From positions 1 through 64,000 of the forward strand of contig JAUHYU010000002.1 of the NCBI GenBank assembly GCA_030426345.1: DNA of 64,000 bases, given 5' to 3'. A model generated the notes under the pieces. That model saw only the letters and a list, made by a program, of their open reading frames with translations, did not search any database and had not been told where the DNA came from. Numbering within the stretch: position 1 is the first letter of the stretch; each line of letters starts with the position of its first letter. Position numbers and translations under genes: made by a program. Shown in pieces: positions 1-7,435 of this stretch. The DNA comes from Bacteroidia bacterium (GTDB taxonomy: Bacteria > Bacteroidota > Bacteroidia > Cytophagales > Cyclobacteriaceae).

Positions 1-278
1 CTACCATTTCCGGTGCAGCGCCGATGATCGGGTTTCTCGGGACAGTCACGGGTATGATCCGCGCATTTATTGCCATAGCACAGGAAGAAGGTGCCGTAAG
101 CCCAAAACTGCTTTCGGCAGGTATCTACGAAGCTATGCTGACTACAGCCGCAGGGCTGTTTGTGGGGATCATTGCTTATCTGGGGTATAATTATTTGGTG
201 ACCAGGGTGCAGAAGGTTGTACACAGCATGGAATTCACCTCGGTTGACTTTATAGATTTGTTACAAGAACCTCGATAG
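1..278 (+). CDS. exbB: MotA/TolQ/ExbB proton channel family protein, 3' part
   Basis: The 5' end lies outside the window; the reading frame is open from base 3 and ends with TAG at 276-278. About 91 C-terminal residues are visible. They contain the family's characteristic stretch of small residues around GFLGTVTGM, followed by a second membrane helix (LTTAAGLFVGIIAYLGYNYL). In the ExbB/TolQ family this channel uses the proton gradient to drive ExbD and TonB. The gene stops 3 bases before an exbD-like gene, which is followed directly by a tonB-like gene, so the three form an operon. ExbB versus TolQ cannot be separated from the fragment; the adjacent TonB-type protein favours ExbB. Confidence 0.9.
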   Translation, partial: TISGAAPMIGFLGTVTGMIRAFIAIAQEEGAVSPKLLSAGIYEAMLTTAAGLFVGIIAYLGYNYLVTRVQKVVHSMEFTSVDFIDLLQEPR

Positions 279-281
279 GCC

Positions 282-674
282 ATGGCTTTACAGAGCAAAC
301 ATAAAGTGGATACTGCTTTTAGTATGTCATCGATGACAGACATTATATTTCTGTTATTGATATTTTTTATGCTGACATCTACATTTATCACCCCGTCAGG
401 TCTGCCTGTCAATTTGCCTTCTAGCAAGAGTTCTACCATTGTGATGCAGCGCGTCAGTGTAACAATAACTCCTGATCTTAAGTTTTATGTAAATGATCAG
501 CGGGTCACACGGGATTTGATAGAAATAGAATTAGCGAAAGCCTTGCAAGGAAAAGAAGGCGTAGTCGTTTTACATGTAGATAAAAGCGTGCCGGTCGAAT
601 ATTTGGTAGATGTGGCAAGTATTGCTACTTCGTTAAAGGCCAAAGTTTCCATAGCGACCACACCAACAAAATAA
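282..674 (+). CDS. exbD: Biopolymer transport protein ExbD/TolR
   Basis: This 130-residue inner-membrane protein has a short cytoplasmic N-terminus, one transmembrane helix (about residues 19-37) and a periplasmic domain. The helix begins MTDIIFLLLIFFM; the Asp is the conserved membrane carboxylate that carries protons in ExbD/TolR. Length and layout are normal for the family. It lies 3 bases after the ExbB-like gene, and its TAA stop directly abuts the ATG of the TonB-like gene, so translation is probably coupled. Role by family: it couples proton flow through ExbB to TonB movement. Confident family call. Confidence 0.93.
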   Translation: MALQSKHKVDTAFSMSSMTDIIFLLLIFFMLTSTFITPSGLPVNLPSSKSSTIVMQRVSVTITPDLKFYVNDQRVTRDLIEIELAKALQGKEGVVVLHVDKSVPVEYLVDVASIATSLKAKVSIATTPTK

Positions 675-1556
675 ATGTCACTCGATAAGGAAAATAAGGA
701 CAAACGGACGGGGTGGATAGTTTCTGTTGCTATCCATGCACTTGTGATTTTGCTCTTTTTTTTCATTATGGCCTGGCAAGCACCTGACCCTCCACTTCCG
801 GAATATGGTATCGAATTGAATTTTGGCATGGAACAAGCCGGATCAGGTGCTGAACAACCAACAGTAACTCCAACTCCACCTACAATAGAAGATCAGGGTG
901 AGCCGGAAGAACAAATAGAGGAGGAACAGGAAGAAATCATCGAAGATCCAGTAGAAACACAACCAGTGGAGGAGTCAGCCATCGAAGAATTGCCTGATAG
1001 TCAACAAGAAGATAGCCCTGTGGAAACTCAACCTGCTGAGGTGGCAACACCAGTGGAGCCCATAAAGGAAAAGGTCGTGGAAGAAGCAAAACCTATTTCT
1101 AAGCCTGAAGTAGAAACACCCAAAGAAGAGCCTAAAGTCGAGAAGAAGGTAGTGGATAGCAATGCGTTGTACCCGGGATCGGCCAGTCAGGGAAATAAAG
1201 AAAACAAAGCAGGAGATGCTGGTGATCCAAAAGGATCTGTGGACTCCAGAGCACTTTATGGGAAAAGTGGTGGAGGTGGTGGAGGCCCAAGCCTAGATCT
1301 AGCTGGATGGCGTTGGGATTATACACCCAATCCAAATGATAACTCCAAGGAAAATGGCCGCATCGTTTTTGAAATAAAAGTGGATGACAACGGTGAAGTA
1401 ATCGGTGTTAGAACCTTGGAAAAAACTGTTAGCGCCACAGTAGAACAACTCTACCGCCGAGAAGTGGAAAAATTGACATTCAGCCCTATCTCAGGCAATA
1501 CCATTCCTGCGCCGATTTCTACAGGAAAAATCACCTTCATCATCAATTCTAAGTAA
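675..1556 (+). CDS. tonB: TonB-family energy transducer
   Basis: This 293-residue protein has an N-terminal membrane anchor (about residues 14-33, WIVSVAIHALVILLFFFIM) and a long Pro/Glu-rich spacer of about residues 45-160, as expected for a periplasm-spanning linker. A glycine run follows near residues 196-203, then a C-terminal TonB-type domain (about residues 220-293) containing GRIVFEIKVDDNGEV. The start codon follows the exbD stop with no gap. By family it transmits ExbB/ExbD energy to outer-membrane receptors. The spacer is strongly acidic (Glu-rich), whereas the classic E. coli linker alternates Glu-Pro and Lys-Pro; it may have different partners. It is the last gene of the exbB-exbD-tonB operon; folC follows after 9 bases. 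Confidence 0.9.
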   Translation: MSLDKENKDKRTGWIVSVAIHALVILLFFFIMAWQAPDPPLPEYGIELNFGMEQAGSGAEQPTVTPTPPTIEDQGEPEEQIEEEQEEIIEDPVETQPVEESAIEELPDSQQEDSPVETQPAEVATPVEPIKEKVVEEAKPISKPEVETPKEEPKVEKKVVDSNALYPGSASQGNKENKAGDAGDPKGSVDSRALYGKSGGGGGGPSLDLAGWRWDYTPNPNDNSKENGRIVFEIKVDDNGEVIGVRTLEKTVSATVEQLYRREVEKLTFSPISGNTIPAPISTGKITFIINSK

Positions 1557-1565
1557 TTAAAATCC

Positions 1566-2858
1566 ATGGATTTTAAGGATACATTGCAATATATGTATGA
1601 TCTCCTGCCCATGTACCAGCGCGTAGGAGCTGTGGCATTTAAAAAGGACTTGACCAATACCCTACAGCTATGTGAGGTCCTTGGCAACCCTCAAAAGGCC
1701 TTTAAATCCATACATGTTGCAGGAACCAACGGCAAAGGAAGCAGCGCCCACATGCTGGCTTCTGTGTTGCAATCTGCCGGGTACAAGACAGGTCTCTACA
1801 CTTCACCACATCTTAAAAGTTTTACCGAAAGAATAAAAATAGATGGAGAAGAGGTCTCAGAGGCTTTCGTGGTTGATTTTATCAAAAAGCTTCAAAAATC
1901 CATAGAAGAACTTCAGCCCTCCTTTTTTGAAATTACTGTGGTCATGGCTTTTGAGTACTTTGCCAGACAAAATGTGGATGTGGCTGTGATAGAGGTTGGC
2001 TTGGGGGGCAGATTGGATTCTACAAATGTCATTATCCCCTTAGTTTCCTTAATTACAAATATAGGCCTTGATCATACAGATATGTTGGGGGAGACCCTTC
2101 CGGAAATTGCCGGGGAGAAGGCCGGGATTATCAAGCCAGGTATACCAGTGGTGATCAGCGAAACACAACCGGAAATCACCTATGTTTTCGATCAACGAGC
2201 TAAAGAATTAGGGGCGGATATTTATTATGCAGATCAGATAGTTAATATATTTCGCATAGGGGAAGGAAATGGCAATCTTGATTTTGAAGTAATTTCAGCT
2301 AATGAATCCTTTGTAGGGAAGACAGATTTAGTTGGTAAATATCAATTGAAAAATATAGCTGGTGTATTGCAAACTTTGGAAATTATAAAGCAAAATGGCT
2401 TTGATCTATCTCAAGAGAAGGTTGTCGACGGACTTTCTAATGTGGTGAAAAATACCGGTTTGTTAGGCCGCTGGCAAAGAATTGGAAAAGATCCTCTTAC
2501 GATCTGCGACACGGTACACAACAGTGCCGGGATTCAGTTTTTTGTAGATCAAATCCACAACATGTCTTACAAAAACCTGATTATAATCTGGGGGTCTGTA
2601 ATGGGAAAAAATTTAGATGGGATATGGAAACTTTTGCCAAAAAATGCATTTTACTATTTTTGCGAAGCTAAAGTACCAAGAGCTATGAAGGCAGAAGAAC
2701 TACAAAAGAAAGCCATGGATTTTCAATGCTTTGGAGAGGTCGTTCACGATGTGAATGATGCATTGGCACGAGCGCGAACGAAAGCAGATAAGGAAGATTT
2801 GATCCTGATCGGCGGGAGTAATTTTATTATAGCAGAAATAAATGAATTGAAGGCTTGA
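1566..2858 (+). CDS. folC: Bifunctional folylpolyglutamate synthase / dihydrofolate synthase
   Basis: This 430-residue cytoplasmic Mur-ligase-superfamily enzyme adds glutamate to dihydropteroate or folates using ATP. Visible motifs are the P-loop HVAGTNGKGSSAHML (about residues 50-65), the folate-family TSPHL segment, EVGLGGRLDSTN, and TNIGLDHTDMLG with the metal-binding His, followed by GEKAGIIKPG. Length is normal. The ATG lies inside a TCCATGGA palindrome. The stop TGA overlaps the TTG start of trmB by 4 bases (TTGA), implying translational coupling. Assignment is secure from motifs. Confidence 0.96.
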   Translation: MDFKDTLQYMYDLLPMYQRVGAVAFKKDLTNTLQLCEVLGNPQKAFKSIHVAGTNGKGSSAHMLASVLQSAGYKTGLYTSPHLKSFTERIKIDGEEVSEAFVVDFIKKLQKSIEELQPSFFEITVVMAFEYFARQNVDVAVIEVGLGGRLDSTNVIIPLVSLITNIGLDHTDMLGETLPEIAGEKAGIIKPGIPVVISETQPEITYVFDQRAKELGADIYYADQIVNIFRIGEGNGNLDFEVISANESFVGKTDLVGKYQLKNIAGVLQTLEIIKQNGFDLSQEKVVDGLSNVVKNTGLLGRWQRIGKDPLTICDTVHNSAGIQFFVDQIHNMSYKNLIIIWGSVMGKNLDGIWKLLPKNAFYYFCEAKVPRAMKAEELQKKAMDFQCFGEVVHDVNDALARARTKADKEDLILIGGSNFIIAEINELKA

Positions 2859-3517
2859 GAAAGAAAAAGCAGCGGTTTGAAGAAAACAAAATCAACCGGA
2901 ATGTAATCCAGAGCGGTAAGGAAGTTTTTGAAACCATCAAAGGAAACTGGCACAGCGAGCATTTTAAAAATGAAAATGATATTGTCCTGGAACTGGCCTG
3001 TGGCCGGGGGGAGTACAGCACGGGTTTGGGTGCGATTTATAAAAACAAAAATTTTGTCGGCTTAGATATAAAAGGCACTCGAATCTGGATTGGCAGCAAA
3101 AAGGCACGTTTGGAAAAACTCGACAATGTGGCTTTTTTGCGCACACAAATCGATCATTTAGACAGGTTTTTTAAGCCTGGTGAATTTAGTGAGATTTGGA
3201 TCATCAACCCTGATCCCAGACCAAAGGACAGCGATGAGCACCGTAGGCTGACGAGCCCCAAATATCTTAAAATCTATAAGGAACTTATAAAACCGGGAGG
3301 TTTGATTCACTTAAAAACAGATGATTCTGCATTGTTTGAGTTTACGTTGGATCTACTCAAAAGTCGTGACGATGTCATGGATTTAGAATACACTTGGGAG
3401 CTTTATTCGTCGAAATATGCCCCAGACCACCATGGAATTAAAACGAAATATGAAATCCAGTTTACCGAAAAAGGGCATAAAATAAAGTACCTGAAATTTA
3501 GGTTTAGGCAAACTTAA
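2855..3517 (+). CDS. trmB: tRNA (guanine-N7-)-methyltransferase
   Basis: This 220-residue class I SAM methyltransferase makes m7G46 in tRNA variable loops. Motif I is LELACGRGEYS (about residues 46-56), followed by FVGLDIKGTRIW. The TrmB signature region appears as IINPDPRPKDSDEHRRL, where the more usual form is NFPDPWPKKRHxKRRL, so the Trp and one basic residue are replaced. The start is TTG at 2855, overlapping the folC stop. The stop overlaps the stop of the convergent gene at 3514 within TTAA, so there is no intergenic terminator. A basic N-terminus (RKKKQRFEENK) is typical of the family. Confidence 0.93.
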   Translation: MRKKKQRFEENKINRNVIQSGKEVFETIKGNWHSEHFKNENDIVLELACGRGEYSTGLGAIYKNKNFVGLDIKGTRIWIGSKKARLEKLDNVAFLRTQIDHLDRFFKPGEFSEIWIINPDPRPKDSDEHRRLTSPKYLKIYKELIKPGGLIHLKTDDSALFEFTLDLLKSRDDVMDLEYTWELYSSKYAPDHHGIKTKYEIQFTEKGHKIKYLKFRFRQT

Positions 3518-4131
3518 TCTACCTCTAGCGCTTCCAGGATATCGGCCATCTCATCGAAATCCTTGTAGCCGGGTCTAATCTCTGCCGCGCCTTTGAGGGA
3601 GACGCCTTTCAGATCAAGACCGGAAATAATTTGGCTGGCGTTATCTGCCGTGATGCCATATCCTAGCAAAATCGGGAACTGCTTGGAATAAGTTTGTATC
3701 AATTCTATTTCATGGGTTTTGAGCTCTTTTTGGTCACTTTCCAACAAGAAATATTCGACCATGCCGGAACAATAATTTAATGTTGCCCCTAGGTCCAAAG
3801 CATCATCTCCATTCATGGAAATACGCAGGATTAGCGGCTTGTTTAGAGGTTCAAAATCCCTGATCATTGACGCATCCTCTATCAATAAATAATCTACCTC
3901 AAACTCAGGGAGCAATTTGGAAACCTCATTAGGAGTAGCATTGCCAAATTCACCAACAATATTAACTCCTGAGATCCATTCAGATATTTCTTTAAATTTT
4001 GCAGCATCCAGTGCTTTTACATCGTTTGGATTGAGCCTAAACCCAACTAAATCCACGCCCATTCCGGCAGCATATCTCGCATCACTTAGATTTTCTACAT
4101 CACCGATATATACAAAACTACTTAAAGCCAT
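3514..4131 (-). CDS. TrpF-like (phosphoribosylanthranilate isomerase-like) barrel protein, catalytic residues replaced
   Basis: This 205-residue protein aligns by eye with TrpF along its length: an N-terminal strand then LSDARYAAGMGVDLVGF, and a C-terminal phosphate-binding pattern LLGYGITADNASQII...GVSLKGAAEIRPGYKDF. The catalytic N-terminal motif, normally KICG with the general-base Cys, reads VYIG here, and the later catalytic Asp position appears as FLLES (Glu). Established knowledge: TrpF uses that Cys/Asp pair for the Amadori rearrangement in tryptophan synthesis. I infer that this is not a working TrpF but a repurposed paralogue. It stands alone, with no trp genes nearby. A TATCTTTG -7-like element lies upstream at 4164-4171. 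Confidence 0.72.
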   Translation of the reverse strand: MALSSFVYIGDVENLSDARYAAGMGVDLVGFRLNPNDVKALDAAKFKEISEWISGVNIVGEFGNATPNEVSKLLPEFEVDYLLIEDASMIRDFEPLNKPLILRISMNGDDALDLGATLNYCSGMVEYFLLESDQKELKTHEIELIQTYSKQFPILLGYGITADNASQIISGLDLKGVSLKGAAEIRPGYKDFDEMADILEALEVD

Positions 4132-4163
4132 TTTCTATTCTTATTGTTAGGTCAAGATTGACA

Positions 4164-4171
4164 CAAAGATA
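4164..4171 (-). promoter_or_regulatory. Bacteroidota-type -7 element (TATCTTTG)
   Basis: On the minus strand this reads TATCTTTG, matching the TAnnTTTG -7 consensus of the Bacteroidota primary sigma factor. It is 33 bases upstream of the TrpF-like gene start. No clear TTTG is seen at the -33 position, so support rests on the -7 match and position only. Confidence 0.4.
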
Positions 4172-4319
4172 AGGATTGGTTTATGGATTCACGTACATTT
4201 TTTGTATTCATAGGCATTGTATTTGGGCACTTTTATTTAATTTAAGATTGGATGTTAACAATATTGTGCTAAATTGTATTGGAAAAGTAACATACTTTAA
4301 TAACCTAATTTAAACCCAG

Positions 4320-4631
4320 ATGCCTAACCTGATAACTCAATATCTTATTGAGATGAATCAGATTGATGATTCAATCAGGCATAAACTACAGCGTATCCAA
4401 GATCAGGAAGATTTTAGAGAATCAAATCGGAAATTATTCGATTCTCTTACAAAAAGAGAAGTGGAAATAGTTCGTTTGGTAACGAAAGATTTCAACAATC
4501 TAAAAATCTCAGAGAAACTCTTCATCAGCCGCTATACTGTCGAGCAACACCGCAAGAACATCAATAAAAAACTCAACATCCACAACACTCTTCAGCTATT
4601 TCATTTTGCGCTCTCATTCAATCTGATTTGA
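4320..4631 (+). CDS. Small LuxR-type helix-turn-helix regulator
   Basis: This 103-residue protein has a GerE/LuxR DNA-binding domain at about residues 43-100: LTKREVEIVRLV, then KISEKLFISRYTVEQHRKNINKKL with the recognition helix. There is no receiver domain or obvious ligand domain; the N-terminal 40 residues look helical. In Bacteroidota such single-domain LuxR proteins act as transcriptional regulators of unknown signal. It precedes an AT-rich block of five envelope genes but is separated from it by a promoter at 4664-4694, so it may control that block rather than belong to its transcript. The target is inference. Confidence 0.85.
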   Translation: MPNLITQYLIEMNQIDDSIRHKLQRIQDQEDFRESNRKLFDSLTKREVEIVRLVTKDFNNLKISEKLFISRYTVEQHRKNINKKLNIHNTLQLFHFALSFNLI

Positions 4632-4663
4632 AAAATAGGGCTTAAAATGCCCAAGGTTGGGTA

Positions 4664-4694
4664 TTTGCTTTAAAAGGTGTTGCTAGTATGTTTG
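4664..4694 (+). promoter_or_regulatory. Consensus Bacteroidota promoter for the 4737-10049 gene block
   Basis: TTTG at 4664-4667, a 19-base spacer and TATGTTTG at 4687-4694 match the known Bacteroidota consensus TTTG-N19-TAnnTTTG exactly. Transcription would begin near 4700, about 36 bases before the next start codon. This is the best promoter match found by eye in the window. Confidence 0.7.
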
Positions 4695-4736
4695 TTCTAA
4701 CGGAATTATTGTTCAATGTAACCAGTCATTAATAAA

Positions 4737-6224
4737 ATGATTATGGCATACTGTATTAGGAATAAATCTCCCTTTTCAATACTTTCTTTACTTACTTTAT
4801 TACTAACTGGAGTTGGACCTCACTCATATTCCCAAACTCCATCAATTGAATACGATTTCGAAAGTGAAGGTTTTAATTCATTGCTTCCGTTTGATCAAAC
4901 ATTTCAGATAATATTTAAAAATATTGAACCTAGTACCGAATCTATCCTTTTGCAAATAAGGGAAATCCCAAATACCAATAGAATAGAACACTCCTTAAAG
5001 AAAAAGGGAATAACTACTATTACAAATGAAAAATTATTTAATTGTTCAGATTGCTCAGACCTTGTATTTATCTACGAAAAAGGAGGAGGGCCTTTCAACA
5101 ATCGTACGACAAAACTTGGAGTTTTAAATCAATTAAAACCAAACAAGGACTATTTCTTTGAAATAAGTGAATTAAAACCCCTTAATAGCACTGAAAGACA
5201 AGAATTAACTGAACAATTAAAAAAAGATGGAATTATTAGGAGTTACTTCTCAGAATTGGGCCAAATAAGTCTTAAAAGTACAGACTCTCATGAAAATTTT
5301 ATTATTGAAAATCAAGATTTATTAAATGAAATAGGAAGAAAGGCTGTAAATGGAATTAATTCCAATTATCGTTTTGTGCCAATTAGATCTGAACAATTAA
5401 GAAATTTTTATTTAGCTCAAATACTAGAATTTATGGATTTTCTAGATGGAATAAAAAATATCTCCAAAGCATATAAAGAATTGCTCAAAGATTTGCCATC
5501 TGAGTTAGATAAAGCTAAAATAACAGAATTACATAATAAGTTAGAGAAATATGATTGGGGTGATTATAAAGACATGTCAGAGATTGATAATTTGGCTTCT
5601 GACTTGGAGGAGATCAAAGCTAAAATTACTAGTGCTGTTGATAAAGCACAAATTGATTATATAAAAACTAATCTGGATAAAATATTAACGGCAAAAAATG
5701 ATCTTATTTCTACAATTACACAAAACCTGATCGCTCAAAACACTTCAGGAATTATAAATTCTACTTATCACAACGATGCTGTTAAGAATGCAGGCACCTA
5801 TTTTACTGCAGATTTTGGCATGGTATGGCCGTATAAGTTAACAGGAGAGAACTTGTTTACGTACGTCGGGGCCACAATTTATTTCCGGCCTATCAATAGG
5901 TCGTTACCATTAAGCCGATATCGTGGAGTAGTAGATTTTTGTCTTACTAGATTTTCGGTAACAACGGGTCTTACAGTCAATTCAATAGAGCGCGAAGGGG
6001 TAAGAACAGGTGTATTTGGAACAAGTGGAGTTATTCTAGGTTTAGGGTTCAGGCCTCTAAATTGGCTAAAGGTAAGTTATGGGGGTGTTGGATTCTATGC
6101 ATTAGAAACAAATCCCTTAGCAAGTGAAGCTAAAAAACAACTTAGTTTTACACCATATATAGGTGTTTCAATTGATCTTGATATATCAGAATCATTAAAA
6201 TCCACATTCTCCAAAAAACAATAA
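4737..6224 (+). CDS. Secreted protein of unknown function with helical middle and beta-rich C-terminus
   Basis: I do not recognise this 495-residue protein. It begins with a signal peptide (hydrophobic core about residues 14-27, likely cleaved after YSQ). Residues about 35-190 look mixed alpha/beta. Residues about 195-330 are charged and helical with coiled-coil character (for example LEEIKAKITSAVDKAQIDYIKTNL). The last 150 residues have repeated aromatic beta-strand patterns (YFTADFGMVW, YVGATIYFRP, WLKVSYGGVGFYAL) and end in PYIGVSIDLDIS, resembling an outer-membrane barrel-like or surface domain. It is the first gene after the promoter at 4664; a 6226 gene follows after one base. Base composition is more AT-rich than the flanking housekeeping genes. 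Confidence 0.75.
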   Translation: MIMAYCIRNKSPFSILSLLTLLLTGVGPHSYSQTPSIEYDFESEGFNSLLPFDQTFQIIFKNIEPSTESILLQIREIPNTNRIEHSLKKKGITTITNEKLFNCSDCSDLVFIYEKGGGPFNNRTTKLGVLNQLKPNKDYFFEISELKPLNSTERQELTEQLKKDGIIRSYFSELGQISLKSTDSHENFIIENQDLLNEIGRKAVNGINSNYRFVPIRSEQLRNFYLAQILEFMDFLDGIKNISKAYKELLKDLPSELDKAKITELHNKLEKYDWGDYKDMSEIDNLASDLEEIKAKITSAVDKAQIDYIKTNLDKILTAKNDLISTITQNLIAQNTSGIINSTYHNDAVKNAGTYFTADFGMVWPYKLTGENLFTYVGATIYFRPINRSLPLSRYRGVVDFCLTRFSVTTGLTVNSIEREGVRTGVFGTSGVILGLGFRPLNWLKVSYGGVGFYALETNPLASEAKKQLSFTPYIGVSIDLDISESLKSTFSKKQ

Positions 6225-6225
6225 A

Positions 6226-6576
6226 ATGGCAATTGCAATATTTAACCCAACATCTACTCCTCGCGCATTTCAAGAAGGTGATCACAATATCTCAATAACT
6301 TTTAACGGGTTATCAGATAATAGAAATGATATAATACAAATCATTACTATGATTGACAATTCGACTAGTCCTGTATTTTTTTTAGAAAATGGAAATGAGA
6401 CAAAAGAATTTGAGCGTGAAAAGACATTTATGAACGAGTTGGAGGAGCATCAAATTTCTGGAACGATAAGGATAATCAGGACACCTATTCGTCCTACACC
6501 TGTCAGAATTACTATGATAGCAACTAATCAAGATTCGGGTAATAGTAGAAGAGTATTTGGAATAATTTACTATTAA
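6226..6576 (+). CDS. Small beta-rich protein of unknown function
   Basis: This 116-residue product is not recognised. There is no signal peptide or membrane helix. Alternating hydrophobic residues (NISITFNGL, IIQIITMID, SGTIRIIRT, VRITMIAT, RRVFGIIYY) suggest a small beta-sandwich. The ATG is one base after the stop of the upstream secreted protein, so co-translation is likely, and a lipoprotein gene follows 17 bases downstream. Being leaderless between two exported proteins is odd; it may act in the cytoplasm. Confidence 0.65.
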   Translation: MAIAIFNPTSTPRAFQEGDHNISITFNGLSDNRNDIIQIITMIDNSTSPVFFLENGNETKEFEREKTFMNELEEHQISGTIRIIRTPIRPTPVRITMIATNQDSGNSRRVFGIIYY

Positions 6577-6593
6577 AACTAAATAATCCACTT

Positions 6594-7325
6594 ATGGTGC
6601 CACGCAGAACTATGAAACTATTTTATTTGGTAATCCCAGTATTATTATTTGCCTGCTTTGACGACTCAAGCTATTATTTGAATGGGTTAAATGGCCCTTC
6701 AACCAACCAGATAATAAAGTTTGATTCAATAAGTGAATCTATAGTTCCATCAGACGGCCATTCGAAATATTTTATTAAAGTATCTATTTATCCACAATTT
6801 GATGCTTCAATGTATACTACTATCACATTCAAGACAAATTTAGGTCATTTTTCAAATGATAATAAGGAAATTGATATCAATTTGAACTCAAGAGGAATTG
6901 CTCAGACAGAATTGATTAGTAGCAACGAACCTGGTAATGGTATTCTAAGTGCTTCTGTGTCAAATTATTTAATTGATACTCTTATAGAGTTTATTCCTGC
7001 GTATCCAAATGACTTTATATTTTCCTCTAGTAAGACAAGAGTTGATATAACTGAAAATTTGCAATTTGAAGTGAAATTGTTTAGAGATTCAGGGATAACA
7101 AATGACAAAATCAAAATTAAGTTTGATTCAAAGGGAATTGACAATCCTTTAGATGTGTTAGTAATCGATCCATTTGTTTATTCGAATGATCAAGTTGCAA
7201 CGGCAGAATTAAAAAATCCTGATTCACACATAGGTAAATTTAGAATTTATGCAACTGTCCCTATTACAAACAATGACATTGATATATCTGAAAAAATTGA
7301 TTCAATTGACATAGTTATTCAATGA
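6594..7325 (+). CDS. Lipoprotein with bacterial Ig-like (Big-1-like) repeats, function unknown
   Basis: The 243-residue product has a lipoprotein signal (LVIPVLLFAC, Cys near residue 21). The true start may be the internal ATG at 6612, which gives a more typical signal (MKLFYLVIPVLLFAC). The mature part contains two Ig-like units; the first (FKTNLGHFSNDNKEIDINLNS...GIAQTELIS) resembles invasin/Big-1 domains, where a strand ending in TNLGxFS is typical. It is probably anchored in the outer membrane, facing the periplasm or the surface. It is third in the accessory block. The Ig-like assignment is by pattern only. Confidence 0.7.
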   Translation: MVPRRTMKLFYLVIPVLLFACFDDSSYYLNGLNGPSTNQIIKFDSISESIVPSDGHSKYFIKVSIYPQFDASMYTTITFKTNLGHFSNDNKEIDINLNSRGIAQTELISSNEPGNGILSASVSNYLIDTLIEFIPAYPNDFIFSSSKTRVDITENLQFEVKLFRDSGITNDKIKIKFDSKGIDNPLDVLVIDPFVYSNDQVATAELKNPDSHIGKFRIYATVPITNNDIDISEKIDSIDIVIQ

Positions 7326-7435
7326 TCACGGATATAGCAATTGCATCTGCTACATTACATTGACCAGTGAATCAGGGGACTGTATGCTAAACTCTGTCTG
7401 AGTTAAAAGCACTATAATAGAATATTTAATTAAAT

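Noticed and set aside
4320..4631. Response regulator of a two-component system
   Set aside because: The 103-residue product has only the LuxR-type DNA-binding domain; no receiver domain or neighbouring histidine kinase is seen.
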